Assembly: GCF_008831285.2 (NCBI RefSeq)
Contig: NC_045141.1
Span: forward strand, 560,001 to 624,000
Source: Nymphaea colorata
Lineage: Eukaryota; Streptophyta; Magnoliopsida; Nymphaeales; Nymphaeaceae
DNA length: 64,000 nucleotides
Direction: 5' to 3'
Part shown: piece after piece, positions 1 through 13,392 of the stretch
Layout of the letters: each line of letters opens with the position of its first letter
Position numbering within the stretch: the stretch's first letter is position 1
Made by a program: the position numbers and the translations under genes
The notes under the pieces: model-generated
Database searches by the model: none
What the model saw: the letters and a program-made list of their open reading frames with translations, nothing else
Told to the model about the DNA's origin: nothing

Positions 1-2140
1 GAAATTAAACACATGTTTTATTGTTGTAGTAGAGACAAAAAGCGTTATAATGATATACATCAATTTATATAGTAAAAGACGTGCTTCACTTTTTATGGTT
101 CATCCATTGCTTGACATACTTTTGATAGTGCAATCAAATTTTGGAAACACAACTTACAATGCATCTATTGATATCTTAATGAAATCTTTAGGGTAAAACT
201 TATTGTATACATCATCTTCATTAAACTTCTTGTATCCATCTCTAGAGCCAAATGTCAAGTTGAAGGATGAGAATATTCCCTGAAAAATGCTTCTAATTAA
301 CTAGAAATGTAGGTCAGCTTGTTTCTCTAAATTGTTGTAGCAAATTTTTTATAGTGCAAACTAGTCATTGCTTTTAAAATGTCATGTCTATGCATTTTCA
401 GTTTAAAGAATGTAGTATATCCCAAAAATTCTTTTGCCAAGCACAAAATAAACATATATGGAAATGACATGATCATTTTATTTCCTTGCCATGTGTTTGA
501 TATCTCAATCTACATTCTCGCAAGTTATCCAAAATTACACAAGTTACATTGAATATTTTTATCAAATTGTATAAGAAAAAAGGCTCTAGGTTGTTGTAGC
601 ATTCTAATATGTTTCAAGTTCATCGGCAATAATTCTAGATCAATTTTCCTTGCTTGGGCTTTAATTCATTGTTATGTTTACTACTTGGACCGACAATATT
701 AATTACATATGCGTTAATTGATGAAAAAAGATATGGACATTGGCAACTTTCCTTAAATTTGCAACAAGTGCAAGTATAATCAATAAGCAAAATAATGAAC
801 ATAACATGTTGGAGGGAATTTATCCTAAAAATAAAGATTGTAACCTATTACATTCAACTCACATACTGCTTGCACCATTGCATCCTTGACCCCACATATC
901 TTGAATGATAAGGTTATATTAGGAAAAGTAGGAATCTCATTCATTAACATACACACCATCTAAAAATTGCCCTTGAGTATGACTTTTAATGTTAAAAAAT
1001 CTAAGAACAGCTGCTTGAATTCGCTTCATGCTTCATCAACAAAATACAATATTTAACATCATTGATTTCTTGTCTAATTTGTTGCTTTCATGGTACTTGT
1101 AAAAATAGATAAAAATTTCTTTTTGAACTATTGAAGGTGTGCATTGAACATTTTTAGGGTATTATTTGAAATTATTTTTACAATTTTATCATTATACTCA
1201 CTAAAGTCTTAACAAACCATGAAATTATCCTGATTTAATAAACTTGAACTTTCACATGACCTTTAGAAACATAAGTTTGAAATGCTAATTAGTGAAATGT
1301 GCCAACAGATATCTTCAATTTCAAGCAATTGCTTTGACCTTATTTAAAGTAAATTTTCAATTATTTTTTCGAAGTGCTTATCTTGAAAATTTAAGTGATT
1401 AAATACTTGCACATATGCATTATGAGATGGATATTGACTTGTTCTCTCATAACATTGAAATGCATATGTTTTTCATTTTCATCCACCTTCTTCTAGTCCG
1501 TAAATCTTTCAATAACAAATGGATTGCTACTTCAAGTAGGAATAGTACTAAAAAGATAATATGCACTATCTACTTTAAAACCAAAAACCTATAAAAGTGC
1601 TACACAGAGATCAAAGTTGCTATTGAAAAAAGGTGAAAACAAAGAGAAAGAGAGTATGAATGGGCAAAATTACACAACTACACAATGACAATGTAGGCTA
1701 TTGCATTGATGAGCTCTCATGAGTGTCAAGAATACATTTAGGGGACCAACTAACATATAATCAACCCAAACAAATAAATGATCAGGATTTAATCTTTCTA
1801 AGTATTCTACAAAAAAATATGTAGAAAATTTTACATGACCTCTGCTACATAACTGCTAATACAAAAAAATACAAGGAACTACTTATAAATTACATACACA
1901 TACTTAATACTCTTCAATGCACCTCATTCAAATTGGTTCATGCATATCACGAATGCCTAGTTTTGGACTTGCAAAACTTAGATTGCTCTTTCCCTTTATT
2001 GTAAATGAATAATGAGTAATCAGTTTTTTTATTATTGAATACAAAAAAAAAAAAAAGAACACCGCTGAGGAACACTTTGTAAATTGCATGGAACTGGTTT
2101 GAGATAACTAAATGACTTAATGTAGTTTGTAAACTCGAGT
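1..2140. other. AT-rich stretch, nothing recognised
   Basis: I find no long reading frame, RNA gene or clear terminal repeat here. The sequence is AT-rich with short poly-A runs (for example near 2041-2055). It could hold decayed transposon sequence downstream of the minus-strand copia relic that starts at about 2140, but I could not identify an LTR. Confidence 0.5.
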
Positions 2141-2141
2141 T

Positions 2142-4530
2142 TCACCTTTTTCTCCATAACCAGGTGTCAAGTCTATATAAATATCTTCTTCCAAATTTCC
2201 ATTCAAGAAGGCATTGTATATATCTATTTGAAAAAGTAGCCAATTTAGTTTTGCTGCCACAACTAAAAGACATATCATTAACTAGCTTAGCAATTGGTGC
2301 ATACATATCACGAAAGTTAAATCCTTTGAATTGGGCATAACCTTTAGCCACTAATCCCACTTTGTAGTGCTCTATCTCAACATTTGCATTGCCTTTAATT
2401 GGTGGACTTGACAACACCCAATGGGGGTCACACTTGCTGGAGGAGTAATGAATGACCAAGTCTCATTCGCCTCTAGAGCTGTGAACTCAGCTTGCATAGT
2501 TTTAACCAAATTTGGATCCTATGACACTTGTTCAAAAGTGGAAGGTTCCTTTTGTTGTGATATGGAAAAGAGATAAGCTTCAAGTGAAAGAGAAAAATTA
2601 TGAAATGTTAGATATTTATTTACCAATAGGGTACTTGGTTGTAAATTTTACTCCAAACGAGGATGAGGCAGGTGGCTCATGCTTGGCAGCTCCACAATAA
2701 GAATCGCTCAAGAGAACTGAGGGTTTTGCCTTTCTCAATGATATTCTAATCTGAGGTAATGATGCAATTGAGAAGTATTTGGCATTGAAGTGTCAATAGA
2801 TCCATGGGGTTGGTGGGAGGTGGTTGTCTTGGGTGAAAATGTGTATAATGTAAGTCTTCTTGTGGTGATGAACTCAGTTCTAATTCAACTGGTTTAATTT
2901 CTTAGTTAGGTAACACTTGCGCCTCCACGCTCTTAACCCAATTTTAAGCTTGTTCACCAAGATAGTCCTTGATAGGAAGATGAATGATTGATGAGGATTC
3001 CAAAGTATTAATTTGTTTGAAAGGAAAGACATGTTCATTGAAAATAACATCTCAGTTGGAGAAAAATCTATTGTTCTCCAAATAAAAAACTTTATAGGTT
3101 TTCACCAAGAAGAATAACCCACAAATACGCATTTGAATTCTCTAGGTCAAATTTGGAGTTGGGATTTAAGTTTTTAGCAAAACACAAGCACCCAAATGTC
3201 TTTAAATGGGAAAAAGTGGGTTTCTTTTTTGAAAAAGTTTTTCATAAGGCATGAGCCTTTGTAAGCACTTAGTTGGAGTTCGATTTATATGATGCATGGC
3301 TGTTAAATATGGCTATTGGAACTTAAGAGCTCTAGCCATATTTAAAATGTGTTGATGCTTCTATTCCACCACACCACTTTGTTGTGGCTTAACAGCTTCG
3401 GTCGTGCACAATCCCTTTTCGTTGAAGAAAAATTTTATAAGCTTTTGAGAGAAATTCAGCAACATTGTCTGTTCTTATTTTCTTGACATGACCATGATAT
3501 TGTTTTTTTTACAAAAGCAACAAATTTTGTATAACTGGAGCTATTTCACTTTTACATTTCATCAATTATGTCCAAACAGTCCAAGTAAAATCATCCACAA
3601 TAGTGAGGAAATAGTTTACTCCAGAATTCGATGTCTGACTATAAGGACCCCATACATCCATTGTAAAAGTTCAAAAAATGAGTCAGTCTTAGTATTACTC
3701 AAAGGACACAATAGTCAGGCTTTGTTTAGCCATCTGACAAACATCACAAAAATGATTAGTCATTCTAAACTTTGAGTCACACTTGGCAAACAATTTGTCA
3801 GCCGCAATTGAAGGATGGCCGACACAAGTGCCAAATATCAGGTTCTTTTACATGTGAGAAAAACGAGTTGGAAGTAAGACAAAAAAAACTAGCAATGCTT
3901 GAGATGTCTAAGTCGAAAATGTAGAGGCCACCTCGTTCAACTCCTGCTACAATCTTCATCAATAAACAACCAGCAATACAAAAGAAGATATAACATTGAT
4001 TTTTTTTAATCAGTTGACTAACTAAGATAAAATTGAATGAAAATTCGGGCACATAATAGACATTGTCAATGATCAAAGTAGAGGATGTACAAGACAATAG
4101 GACCAACATGTGATGCTTGAAGACATTGAAAATGGGCTCTAATGAAGAACATCGATGGTGGCTTGCACCACTATCAATTATCCGAAGATTTGGTTCAAGA
4201 GTTGACGAATTAGAAAAGTGTACTTGAGGGACTGAAGATGAAAAACTTGCTCCTTTTTCCTTGAGAATGAGTTTCAACTGAGCAAATTCTTTAAGGGTGA
4301 AAGATATGGTAGGTTCACTATTGGGTTCTTTAGAATGCATACCAGCTGCAACGGAGACATTTGAAAATCCAAGACACTCACCACCCCTTTCCACAGATGG
4401 ACTCTTAACAATAGCTCTATCACCTTTTGGTTTACCATTGAGATGGTCAGACAAAAACTGAACCGCAGACTGATTTCATTGAAGAGATTTGGACACTGAA
4501 AGCTGCCAAAAAGGATCAGTGACATGTCGA
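2142..4530 (-). pseudogene. Degenerate Ty1/copia gag-pol relic
   Basis: Read right to left, pieces of a copia polyprotein appear in the correct order. The longest open piece, 3798-4454, carries a retroviral-type protease motif (IDSGASHH, aspartate near residue 94) and a VYYVPEFSF-like segment typical of the protease/pre-integrase border. At about 3700-3775 the reverse strand encodes FCDVCQMAKQSL, matching the integrase zinc-finger end. At about 3330-3400 it encodes GVVEQKHQHILNMARALKF, matching the integrase core around its last catalytic Glu. At 2142-2459 lies YKVGLVAKGYAQ, the start of the reverse transcriptase, followed by a frameshifted copy of the segment that normally reads NAFLNG. Many stops and frameshifts break it and I found no LTRs, so it is an old dead copy. 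The copia assignment is firm; the clade is not determined. Confidence 0.85.
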
Positions 4531-4615
4531 AGATGTGCCACCACGTAGAAATGCCTGATATCTTGCTCTTAGAGAAGGAGCGAGACAGCTACTGAAAGAA
4601 GATGCAGCACAAGCA

Positions 4616-4693
4616 GGAGAGAAAGAGGGAGAGAGAGAGAGGGAGAGAGAAAGTTTTGCTTCAAAGAGATGGAGAGAGAGAGAGTAAGAGAGA
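4616..4693. repeat. GA-rich microsatellite
   Basis: Purine run dominated by GA and GGGA steps, interrupted around 4652-4668. It lies just upstream (minus-strand sense) of the copia relic's gag/protease remnant. Confidence 0.8.
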
Positions 4694-4699
4694 CCATTT

Positions 4700-7600
4700 T
4701 CTAGACTAGATGGCTTAGGGTGTAGAGTAACTCAATCTTGACAACTCATTACTTAGGTCAACCTAGAAAATTATCTTTTTTATTTCGCATTGTTGAACAT
4801 TTAATGAAGAGAAAACTAAGGGCAATTGTCTTTGGGTAGCTTGATCATGTTGAGCTTTCAATAAAGAGAGAAACTAATTTAATTGTCTGCATTAACTCAC
4901 TTCTGACAACCCATTATTAAAAAGCTAAGGTTTATCGACTTTCTAGGTGCTAACCCTTGAAAGAATTGAAGAATAAACTCAATTGCTGTATATGTTAACA
5001 TAACAACAGTTTATCTGGATCATATTTCCAGACACAAATATTTTCATCTACCATAGTTTTGCCTCTGATGAAGACGCCTTGAAAACCATAAACCTTTCAG
5101 CAAAGCACGAGACCACAATGAGATTCAAATCCACCAGCCTCCTACTGGTCAAAGCCTGGTCAAGTTGTCAAACCACTTGGTTTCTATCAGCTTGAATACT
5201 TGTGCCAATGTTTCTATTGTTGTTTCATATTTGGTCCGAATTTGAACTTAATCAAATTCAAAAATAAAATGGACCTATGATTAAAGAGCCAAACCTAAAC
5301 GTGGCAAAATCTTTGTTTGTTGAAGTCGATAGCTACCCAATTCTGATGAACATCTGAATCCGATTACACGAGAACAGTTATATGCTTTTGTATTTTACAT
5401 TGTTGAGCTTGATCCAACTCCAAATCATAAAATAATGATTACTGATTCATATCCAACTTGTTTCCACACATATCGGGTTTCAAGTTATTAGCCCGAATCT
5501 GACTCAACCTATGGGAGGGTAGCCCAAGCATGGGTCAAAGACCTATCCTCAGCTGTAAATTCAAAATTAAGTTTCAGAACGGTTTTTTTTTTATATTCTC
5601 TTTGTTCTTAAAATTTTTAAAAGATTGGCCAATAGAAAGAGGAAAGAAAAAGAAATTTTTAGGTCAACATATTTAATAGCCGTTGGATATGGACATGAAA
5701 ATGTCAATACCTAATTAGGCAATCTTCTTAGTTGCTCAGACCAAATTAGGCAATAAATAGTAGTTAGAATTGCTAGCTGATACAAATTAATCTTTCTAAG
5801 TACCTTTCGGGGTGGTGTATGTTGTTATACCACGCCTCTTCATCACAAGCAATAAGAAAGTAGGCCCACTTTTGTATCAGATCATAATCAAACATTACGC
5901 AGTCAAACTGTCACTATATACTGCTAGTACAAGTTTTCTAAGAGGAACCTAGGCGAGAAAATAGCAAACCTAGTATGCGCTTCAATGTAAAACAGCCTGA
6001 AAAGGGAAAGCCTACCTAGTCTACTTCCATGTCTGCAGCCAGGATAGCAGCCTCCAAGAAAGTTGTGCTTCAAAAGATGTGTTAGTGATTACTATTCATA
6101 AAGTTGTTTACCTTTTCTCCACTATTAAGAAGTGATCACCTCACAAAGCTTTACTATAGTCAGACACTAGATCTCTTAAATGGAACTGAGAAAAGTGTTT
6201 CCCTCCCTGACTTTGGTTGCACACAAATCATTTCTGGCATGTTAAATTTTTATTGAGTCAAAATGTCTTTTTACTAAAGGTCATTTATTTACAAGTTTTT
6301 AAGGATGAAGATAAAGTTAAGACATACTGTTGACTTTATATGCCATCATATATCACATTGGTGTGCCAGCAAGTGCTGTAGTGTCTCTCCCATATAATGC
6401 AATATTGTAGCAGAAGAAATGTAGTGCAAGAATGATATGGTTGACACACTTGTTCAGCTTTGGACCATCTCCTTTTCCTTTTGTTTTCCAATGTTCAAAC
6501 TTGAAAAAATCGCTCATTTACAAAATCAAATTTATTCTTATATACTAGACAGTTGAAACATCTGGACTAGTTATCTACCTTTCCATTGTTTGTGCCTCCA
6601 AGCCTAACAGTACATTAGAAGAGCAGCTATATAAAATAACCTGTGAGTTTCAAAGATAATAGTCGGTTGGGATTTCATAGTCATGCTCAGCACTCCAAGC
6701 ATCCTCCATTCATCCACTGTTCATCAAAATCATCATGTGAATTCCCATGTTGAAAAATCACCTAGCTAGATCAAGAGCTTGACTTCAGTTTTCCTTATTT
6801 ATCATCCAATAATCGCCAAAATTAGAGCTTATTTTCCCTATCCTCAGCCTTATATCTTCTCAAAAGCTTCAATTTGTTCAAGTGCAATAACATGCAGTAA
6901 GGTTGGTTCAGACTGTTCATACGAGAGTATGGACAGAGGAAGCCCAATAAGTAGAAATAGATTAAAGCATGTTAAAACATAGTCATTAAAACTTAAAAAC
7001 ATAGGACTGTCATAACTTTATTAGAGAGTTTTGTTATTGCCTACTTGTTGCGACTGTGTCAAGCTGAATGTAGGATTAGACATTGTGCAGGATTAACAGC
7101 TAGGTGCACTATACCATGCCAAAAATGGAAAAACTGTTTCAATAGTTTGTTCTCCAACCGTCAACATATTATCCTGAATGATTGCCCTGCTTATTAGTAA
7201 CTGACTTTTATTTGATGGGAGACATGCCAACCTTTGGCATCCAGTAAGGTTATCTAAATTTTAATCCAGGTGTCAATAATCTAGAATATAAAAACTAAAA
7301 AGGTAATTGTCTCTAGAACCACAAACATATGGACTAGTTAAGATAAATAAGCTTAGGAGGAGAGTAGCTCTCCACTGTACAGCCAGTTTCTAATTTCATA
7401 TCAACTAAATAGTTAGAGAAAAATTCTGCTATCACCTCATCCTTACTGCCAGATACAATTGATTCATGTACTACGTGATACACATGACCGTTAGTAAGTA
7501 AAGTATCATTACAAAGTAAAAGACCATTCAACAAAAATGAGACTCCTAGCGATCATATGAACGCTCCAAAAAGGTACCACAACAATGGGCAGTGAACCCT

Positions 7601-7869
7601 ATTGCCCATGAGACTCCTAACAGAAGCATTTGTGAAAAGTTGATCAAGTACACTTGAACATTCATGGAATACCAAACCATCTGAAATGTGATGAAATAAA
7701 GTATTCCCTAGAAAATATGAGCCCTTGATTATATGCAGATCTCATAGCATCAAACTAAAAGTGGAGCTCAATATAACTTGTATGTGTATTCTTGAACGTA
7801 AAAAAGGTGAATCTGGCAATAACATGAAATAATACCAACATAGAAGCATTTAATCAAGAACTATATTAC
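4700..7869. other. Intergenic or intronic DNA, nothing recognised
   Basis: AT-rich DNA with only short open frames. A 66-codon minus-strand frame at 7334-7534 could be coding because it lies on the same strand as the exon at 7870-8061, but I recognise no family and see no well-placed splice sites that prove it. Confidence 0.4.
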
Positions 7870-8061
7870 CTTTAATGTTGAGTTCATTGAGTACGAAGTG
7901 GCAAAACATTGATTGGTTTGCTTCAAATATCTCACAACAGTAACTGCTAATGCACGTATCAGAGCTTCAATGAGCTTTTCATTTGTGAAACACACTTGTA
8001 CTCCCCCATTGACAGTGTCCAATAGAAGTTCTGAAACACATTGAGCGGCACGTAAGGCATC
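7870..8061 (-). CDS. Unrecognised internal exon candidate, 64 codons
   Basis: The reverse strand reads 64 codons without a stop, with a splice-acceptor-like sequence (ctacaaag) at the start and a good donor (AAG|GTAATA) at the end. Both borders are in phase 0. The peptide runs from DALRAAQCVSELLLDTVNG to ATSYSMNSTLK. It looks helical and amphipathic, with balanced composition and no low-complexity bias, as an exon of an alpha-solenoid protein might. I do not recognise the family. Other short minus-strand frames nearby (7334-7534, 8298-8483) might belong to the same gene but are weaker. It could be one exon of a living long-intron gene or an isolated relic. Confidence 0.35.
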
Positions 8062-9249
8062 CTTTGTAGACTTTTATGGGAAACAAAGGAAAACCAAATC
8101 AACCAGCTAAACAATTTAAAAACTTGAAGCATCTATATTAGTTGTCACAATAAAACTGCAGCATATGTTGAGTGCAAAAGTTACACAAGTGGCACATGGC
8201 GTGTATCAAGGACCCAAGTTAACTACACGTTACAATTAAGCGCATGGTAATGAAGTTCAACTTTGCATAATCATTGACACTTCACCAGCATGGACACTCA
8301 AGTCATAAATATAGCAACCTCATTTACTTCTTTGTTCAGCACAGTCATGAGTCGTATAATATAAAATATAAACTCCATGTATGTCGACAAATGATTTAAG
8401 TTCCTAACTTTTAAGGGTTCAATATGATTAGAAAAGACACAAGTACCATCCTCACGGACTACAGGTCTCTCTTTCCTCATCATAATACCTGTTACTTAAG
8501 GCAACCGTCGTTCAACATTCCCAAACTCAACCCAATCTTTGTATCAATCATTTCTCCAAACCTAAGATGTGGAGATCAAGATTCTTCATGAAATCAAAGA
8601 AAATTATTTGCCTACCCAGAAAACCAACAAGTTCTAAAGGTCTTGCTAAGTCTAAGGGTTGGTCTACAGCTAGTACCCTAAGACCAACTGGTCTGGGAGA
8701 TACCGATCCAAAACTCGTTACAAGCGTTTAGTAGAAAGCCCGATAGACATTAAACCAAGAATTTTCTGGTGATAAAAACATAAGCGTCTTGTGATTACAA
8801 AGGGAGTTTAGATTGGAAGAATCCAGCACAAGAAACCGTATGAAATAGATAGCAATTGTTCTTTGCTTATCATTTTGAAATGAAATAACAACTAGTTTTG
8901 ATGAATTTCATAACATTGGATAAGTTCACAGGTATTTCACAAGCACTCATGTTTATATGAAATTTTTGCAATTTGGCACAAAACGTTTAAACAAGCACAT
9001 GCTTTGCATGAATTTTGTTAGCATTTTCACATGTAGTCACATTTTATGTCAGATTTCCAAGCATTTTTGTAAGTACTTCTAGCCTTTTCACAAGCATAAC
9101 AATAGTATTCACACTCGGGCATTTCTTTTACATATATTTCAAAATGAATTTTCTTTTACTGACTTAAAAAGTTTCAGCATTTTAAGGATGGGTGTTCGGT
9201 CTTTGCCACTAAGTATGCATCTTGGCTCAGTAGCGAAGAGGAGCATCTA
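8062..9249. other. No recognised gene
   Basis: AT-rich DNA. A 61-codon minus-strand frame at 8298-8483 has no recognised domain. Confidence 0.4.
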
Positions 9250-9765
9250 TGAACACCCCAAATTTTTACAAGGTCAAATGATAATTTTGCCCTTCACCAT
9301 GAATAATTTCAAATAGATTTACAATGATTAATTTTAAAAACAAGAGGCCATTTTGAGCCAAACAAACACTTTACACCAGCATTAAACACACATACCCAGA
9401 TCACCTAGGTCGTCCAAGTCAAAAATTGCCATTTTGCCCCAATATCTAGGCATGGTACCTAAAAAGATGGTATTTTTCATTTAATTCTGAGAATTGCCTA
9501 ACATTTAAACAATTAGGCCATTTCTCCATTTTGCATGACCCCAAGAGTTGCTAACATCAGCCCACCACAGTTACCCCAGTATGAAGCCAGCTCTCTTTTA
9601 ACTTAAATCAACTCCTGGAACATAAAATTGTGATCTTTAACTCAATCATGTCAAAACAAGTTTACCTTAAATGGAAAGAAATATTTATTTCATTGATTTT
9701 GAGTCACTCAGCATAAGTTTCAATCATATACTAACTTGCATATTTCTACTGGGTCTTTCTCTCTC

Positions 9766-10080
9766 TTGTTTTCAGGAGTTTGAATTGAATTTGAGCTCAA
9801 ACTAGAAGATTGAGCTAAAATAGAGGTAGGAGAATGTTTATCACGTATAAATCAAACTTTCCTTTCTTCAATTTGAGTTTATTCGTTCCAGTTTGAGCTC
9901 AATTCAGTTTCAAGTATTTTCTTTCTCTTATTTTCAAAGTTTTGAGCTAAATTTGAGCTCAACCAGATAGAGTGAGGTGAAACCAAGTTGGGATTAGATT
10001 TATCATGAGAAATCAATACTCACTTAATTTGGTTTGAGTTCATTCCTTCTAGTTTGACTTCAATTCAGTACTTGGTACAC
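9766..10080. repeat. Imperfect tandem repeat, about 161-bp unit, two copies
   Basis: Two successive units share the order: a CTT(G/A)TTTTCA start, a TTTGAGCTCAA block, a run of about 50 bp ending in TTTATCA, then TTTGAGTT(T/C)ATTC and a TTCAATTCAGT block. The first starts near 9766 and the second near 9927. The units have diverged strongly, so the duplication is old. Confidence 0.6.
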
Positions 10081-11419
10081 CTTGTAAACTACTATTGAGC
10101 TCAAATCTACAAACTTAAAAAGAATTTTTCCAATCTTTCAGCATGACTCTATAGGTAAGTGGTTTTCCAAATACCTTGATCTCTACCTATGAAAAAAAAA
10201 AAGATTTTTATGGCTTTCCTTGATTTTCCTTTATAAATGTGGCACATAAGGCTTGGTAAAATTTGTTTTTTGATTTTCAAAAACATCCAAGATAAATTTT
10301 TCAACAGATTTAACCAGGGCTTATTTAGGAACCTGGCTATAGTTGGTTTAGTCAAATCAAGAAAATTCATTCGAAACTACAAAAATACACAGACAAAATG
10401 ATTATTTCATTTTTGAGACACATTTTTTTGCATAAACATACCGTATGTGTTACATATACCTTGATTTATTATTTTCTTTGATTCCAAAACCTTAGTTTTA
10501 GCCCATCCCTTTATTTGAACCGATTTCAGCTCAAAATCACACACAAGGGTATTTTGATCATTTGTCTTCATGCACATATTTTTCTTAAAACCTAACTTAG
10601 AAGCAACATGAACCTAAGTGTTTTACATAAATTTCATGGATATATTAGGGTTATGCTCGAGCACAACCTATGCCAATTTCTCCTTAAAAATAAATTTTGC
10701 AAAGATGGCACCTAAGTTGAGTTGAGCCTATGCAACATCTAGTATTGAACCTGGCACAGGATCACTTCATGTCATAGAACTTGAATGCAACTAGCCAACT
10801 TGAGGCCGGTTCAAGTACGTGCCATTTTCAGATCTCCATTTCATATTTCTAATCCAAATCATATATCTAAGTCTTATTTGCATGTTTGGATCTTATATCC
10901 AAGTCATACATTTGAACTACCTTTGTAGATCTAGATCCATTATTTCCATTTCAGAACTTGGATGTTGAATCATAATCCAAATTTCAATACCATATTTAGA
11001 TCCAACTTCTACAATTTTTCTTTGATCTAGACCTAGATTTGGGTCTCAGAATCAAACCTAGATCCAAGAACCACATGTGAGCTTAATGCACATTATATCT
11101 CAAAAATGTACCGAGATTTTCTCACTTGACACTGAATGTCAATTTATACGTAAGCACTTGAAATGTGCACAATTCTTTGTTGAGCACTCCAGCACATATA
11201 GAATCGAAATCGGTATCTGCATGTGGCTGGAACAAAGTTTTAGATTAAGGTTTAAAAGTGTGTTTTTATCTTTTCATATTCTCACGTCGTTTGTCGTCCG
11301 TGCATATCGACTTCATAAGGTCTGACTAAGACCAAACACACTTGCCATTGAATATCCCAAGTACATTCAAACCCAATCTATGCAAAACTAAACCTAGTCG
11401 CTTTGACCAACTTACCCCT

Positions 11420-11990
11420 AGCTTATTTGGATCTTGGAGCGCAATTCAAAGTATTGAATTTAAATAATAAATCTTATGTTGGTCTAAACCTGTAAACCAT
11501 GACATTAATTCAATCCTACTTGGATTTGGATCTCAAGTATTGGATTTCAGATCCCAAGTATCAATTTTTGGATCTCAAGTCTTAAAATTTGGATCTTGGA
11601 TTTTAGACTTTGGATTTTGAATTAGATTTCACATACAAGTCTCGAATCATAAATATTGGATTATGGATTAAGGATTTCAGATGTCAAACCCTAGACCTTG
11701 GATATTGAATTTCAGATCATAGACCTTGGATTTCAAATGTTGGATCTTAGATTTCAGATCTTGGATCTTGCATTGAATTTCAAAACAAATGAGTATTTGA
11801 TCATAAGGATAGGATCAATCCACACTCAATCAGACCCAAATGCAAGATTTTAAACCTTGTAATCATCAAATTTAGATCTATCCATTTATAATTTGGTTCT
11901 TAAAATATCTAATAATGAATACAAGACCAATTTTACTAGATGTTTGACCTTGGATTTTGGATTCAGATCCAATTTTCTTGCAATAGATCC
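11420..11990. repeat. Degenerate GGATCTCAAGTATTGGATTT-type short repeats
   Basis: Short variants of TTGGAT(C/T)T, CAAGTATTGGAT and TTTCAGATC recur every 15-30 bp. No single unit stays constant, so this is a diverged simple repeat. A similar GATCCAAA-rich tract in the opposite sense lies at 60900-61320. Confidence 0.65.
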
Positions 11991-12352
11991 ATGCACTGCA
12001 TCCTAGTCTTAGTAGAAACCGGACTGTAGTCCACAACACTTAGTTTTTACATGCACCATTTTGGCCTGAGGACATCAATTTGCATTCATTTATGATGATT
12101 CAGACATGAACATACTTTAGATTAATTTCTTCTTATTCATAAGCCCATTTCTAAAATCTACTTAAATTTTAAAGCATATATAATTCCAAAATTAGGGTAT
12201 GTTTGCCTTATTAGGCATAAGGAATGTCAAGTAATGGACATGTGTACAAGTAACAACTATCATTTATATGGTCTACGTGTAAGATTTGAGAAAAATTAAG
12301 ATGTAAACATCTGTGATATACATAAGTAAATTATTTTTGTATCATCTTGGAT

Positions 12353-12480
12353 GGTGTGATCATGCCAGCACGCACTAATGCACCAGACTCCATCTGAACT
12401 CTGTAGTTAAGCATGCTTGGGGGAGAGTAGTCCTAGGATGAGGATGAGTCCCCCCTTGGGAAGTCATCATGTTGCATCCC
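12353..12480 (+). rRNA. 5S rRNA gene copy 1, degenerate
   Basis: It aligns along its length to plant 5S rRNA: GATCATGCCAGCACGCACTAATGCACCAG at the 5' side, then GTAGTTAAGCATGCTTGGG (the box A region of the internal promoter), GAGAGTAGTCCTAGGATGAG, and TTGGGAAGTCATCATGTTGC at the 3' end. There are several substitutions, and a short insertion in the GATGGGTGACC (box C) region, so transcription by RNA polymerase III is doubtful. It is the first of a series with 395-480 bp spacing, typical of a 5S tandem array with spacer. Confidence 0.8.
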
Positions 12481-12795
12481 TCTTTGCTCGGCTCCTCTTT
12501 TCCCTTTCCCTCAACCAGACCCTCTTTTGTGCCATCCATGAACGAATCAACAATCATCCAGTAGTGTCCTCATCATGCTGCTCAGCTCGGCACCCATGTT
12601 TACACCACTGACACCCGTGACTGAGGAGTACGACAGAGAGATAGAGGCAAGAAAGCCAGGAGGGGCAAGCTCTTGTCAAGGGCAAATCATTAAACAGAAG
12701 ATAGTTTTCTTCCATTTGTCATATTCTAAGTCGCTGAATGGGAGGGCTCTATGCTTATTTTGACAAGTCATGATGGACTTAATTTATTTTCACAT

Positions 12796-12910
12796 AGCCT
12801 TGATCATAGTAGCACTAATGTACTGGATCTTAACAAAATTCTAACACGTGCCTGGGCGAGAGTAGTACTTGGATGGGTGACCTCCTAGGAAGTCCTCATG
12901 TTGCTTTCCC
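12796..12910 (+). rRNA. 5S rRNA gene copy 2, degenerate
   Basis: The 3' half is well kept: TGGGCGAGAGTAGTACTTGG followed by ATGGGTGACCTCCTAGGAAG. The 5' half is recognisable (GATCATAGTAGCACTAATG) but the GTTAAGC box A region has become ACACGTGCCTGGG. It starts 443 bp after copy 1. Loss of box A suggests a pseudogene. Confidence 0.8.
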
Positions 12911-13276
12911 CTTTTTGCTAGACTCCGCTTGTCCATTTTTCATCAAACTACCCCTCTTTTGACACTTCCATGCATGAATCAGCAATCGTCTGATGGTGTC
13001 CTCATTGTGCTCCTCGGCTTTGTGACCATGTTAACACCACCCACACCCATGATTGAGGAATACACAAGAGAGAGAGAGAGAAAGAGAGGGAGAGGGGGAG
13101 AGCAGCATAGCACGTGCTCTTGTCTCACTCTTCTGTTGCGGCACATCGGTAACCAGAAGATAATTTCCCTTCATTTTTTATATTCTATAGTGACAAGTGG
13201 GATGACTTTTCTCTAATTTAGACAAGTGGGAGGGCTTTGTTCTGCATAGGTAAATTATTTTTGCATCACCTCAACA

Positions 13277-13392
13277 AATTTGAACATACAAGCACTAACG
13301 CACCATCCCATCAAAACTCTGAAGTTGATCATGCTTGGGTGAAAGTAGTGATGGGATGGGTGACCTCTTGAAAAGTCCTTGTGTTGCATCCC
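13277..13392 (+). rRNA. 5S rRNA gene copy 3, degenerate
   Basis: The order of 5S blocks is kept: AGCACTAACGCACC, CATCAAAACTCTGAAGTTGATCATGCTTGGG in shorter matching pieces, then GATGGGTGACCTCTTG and AAGTCCTTGTGTTGCATCCCC. Many substitutions, including TTAAGC to TTGATC in box A. It starts about 481 bp after copy 2. Confidence 0.78.

Larger units (their letters stand above)
9250..12352. other. Diverged repeat-rich DNA, possibly old LTR retrotransposon
   Basis: The stretch starts with TGAACACCCCAAATTTT at 9250, which resembles the start of many plant gypsy LTRs. It contains imperfect internal repeats (9766-10080 and 11420-11990, listed separately). No polyprotein motif is readable and I found no matching second LTR, so the retrotransposon origin is inference only. 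Confidence 0.3.

Noticed and set aside
1-2140. Possible FAR1/MULE-like transposase relic
   Set aside because: Some translated fragments looked vaguely similar, but no motif could be supported from the sequence.
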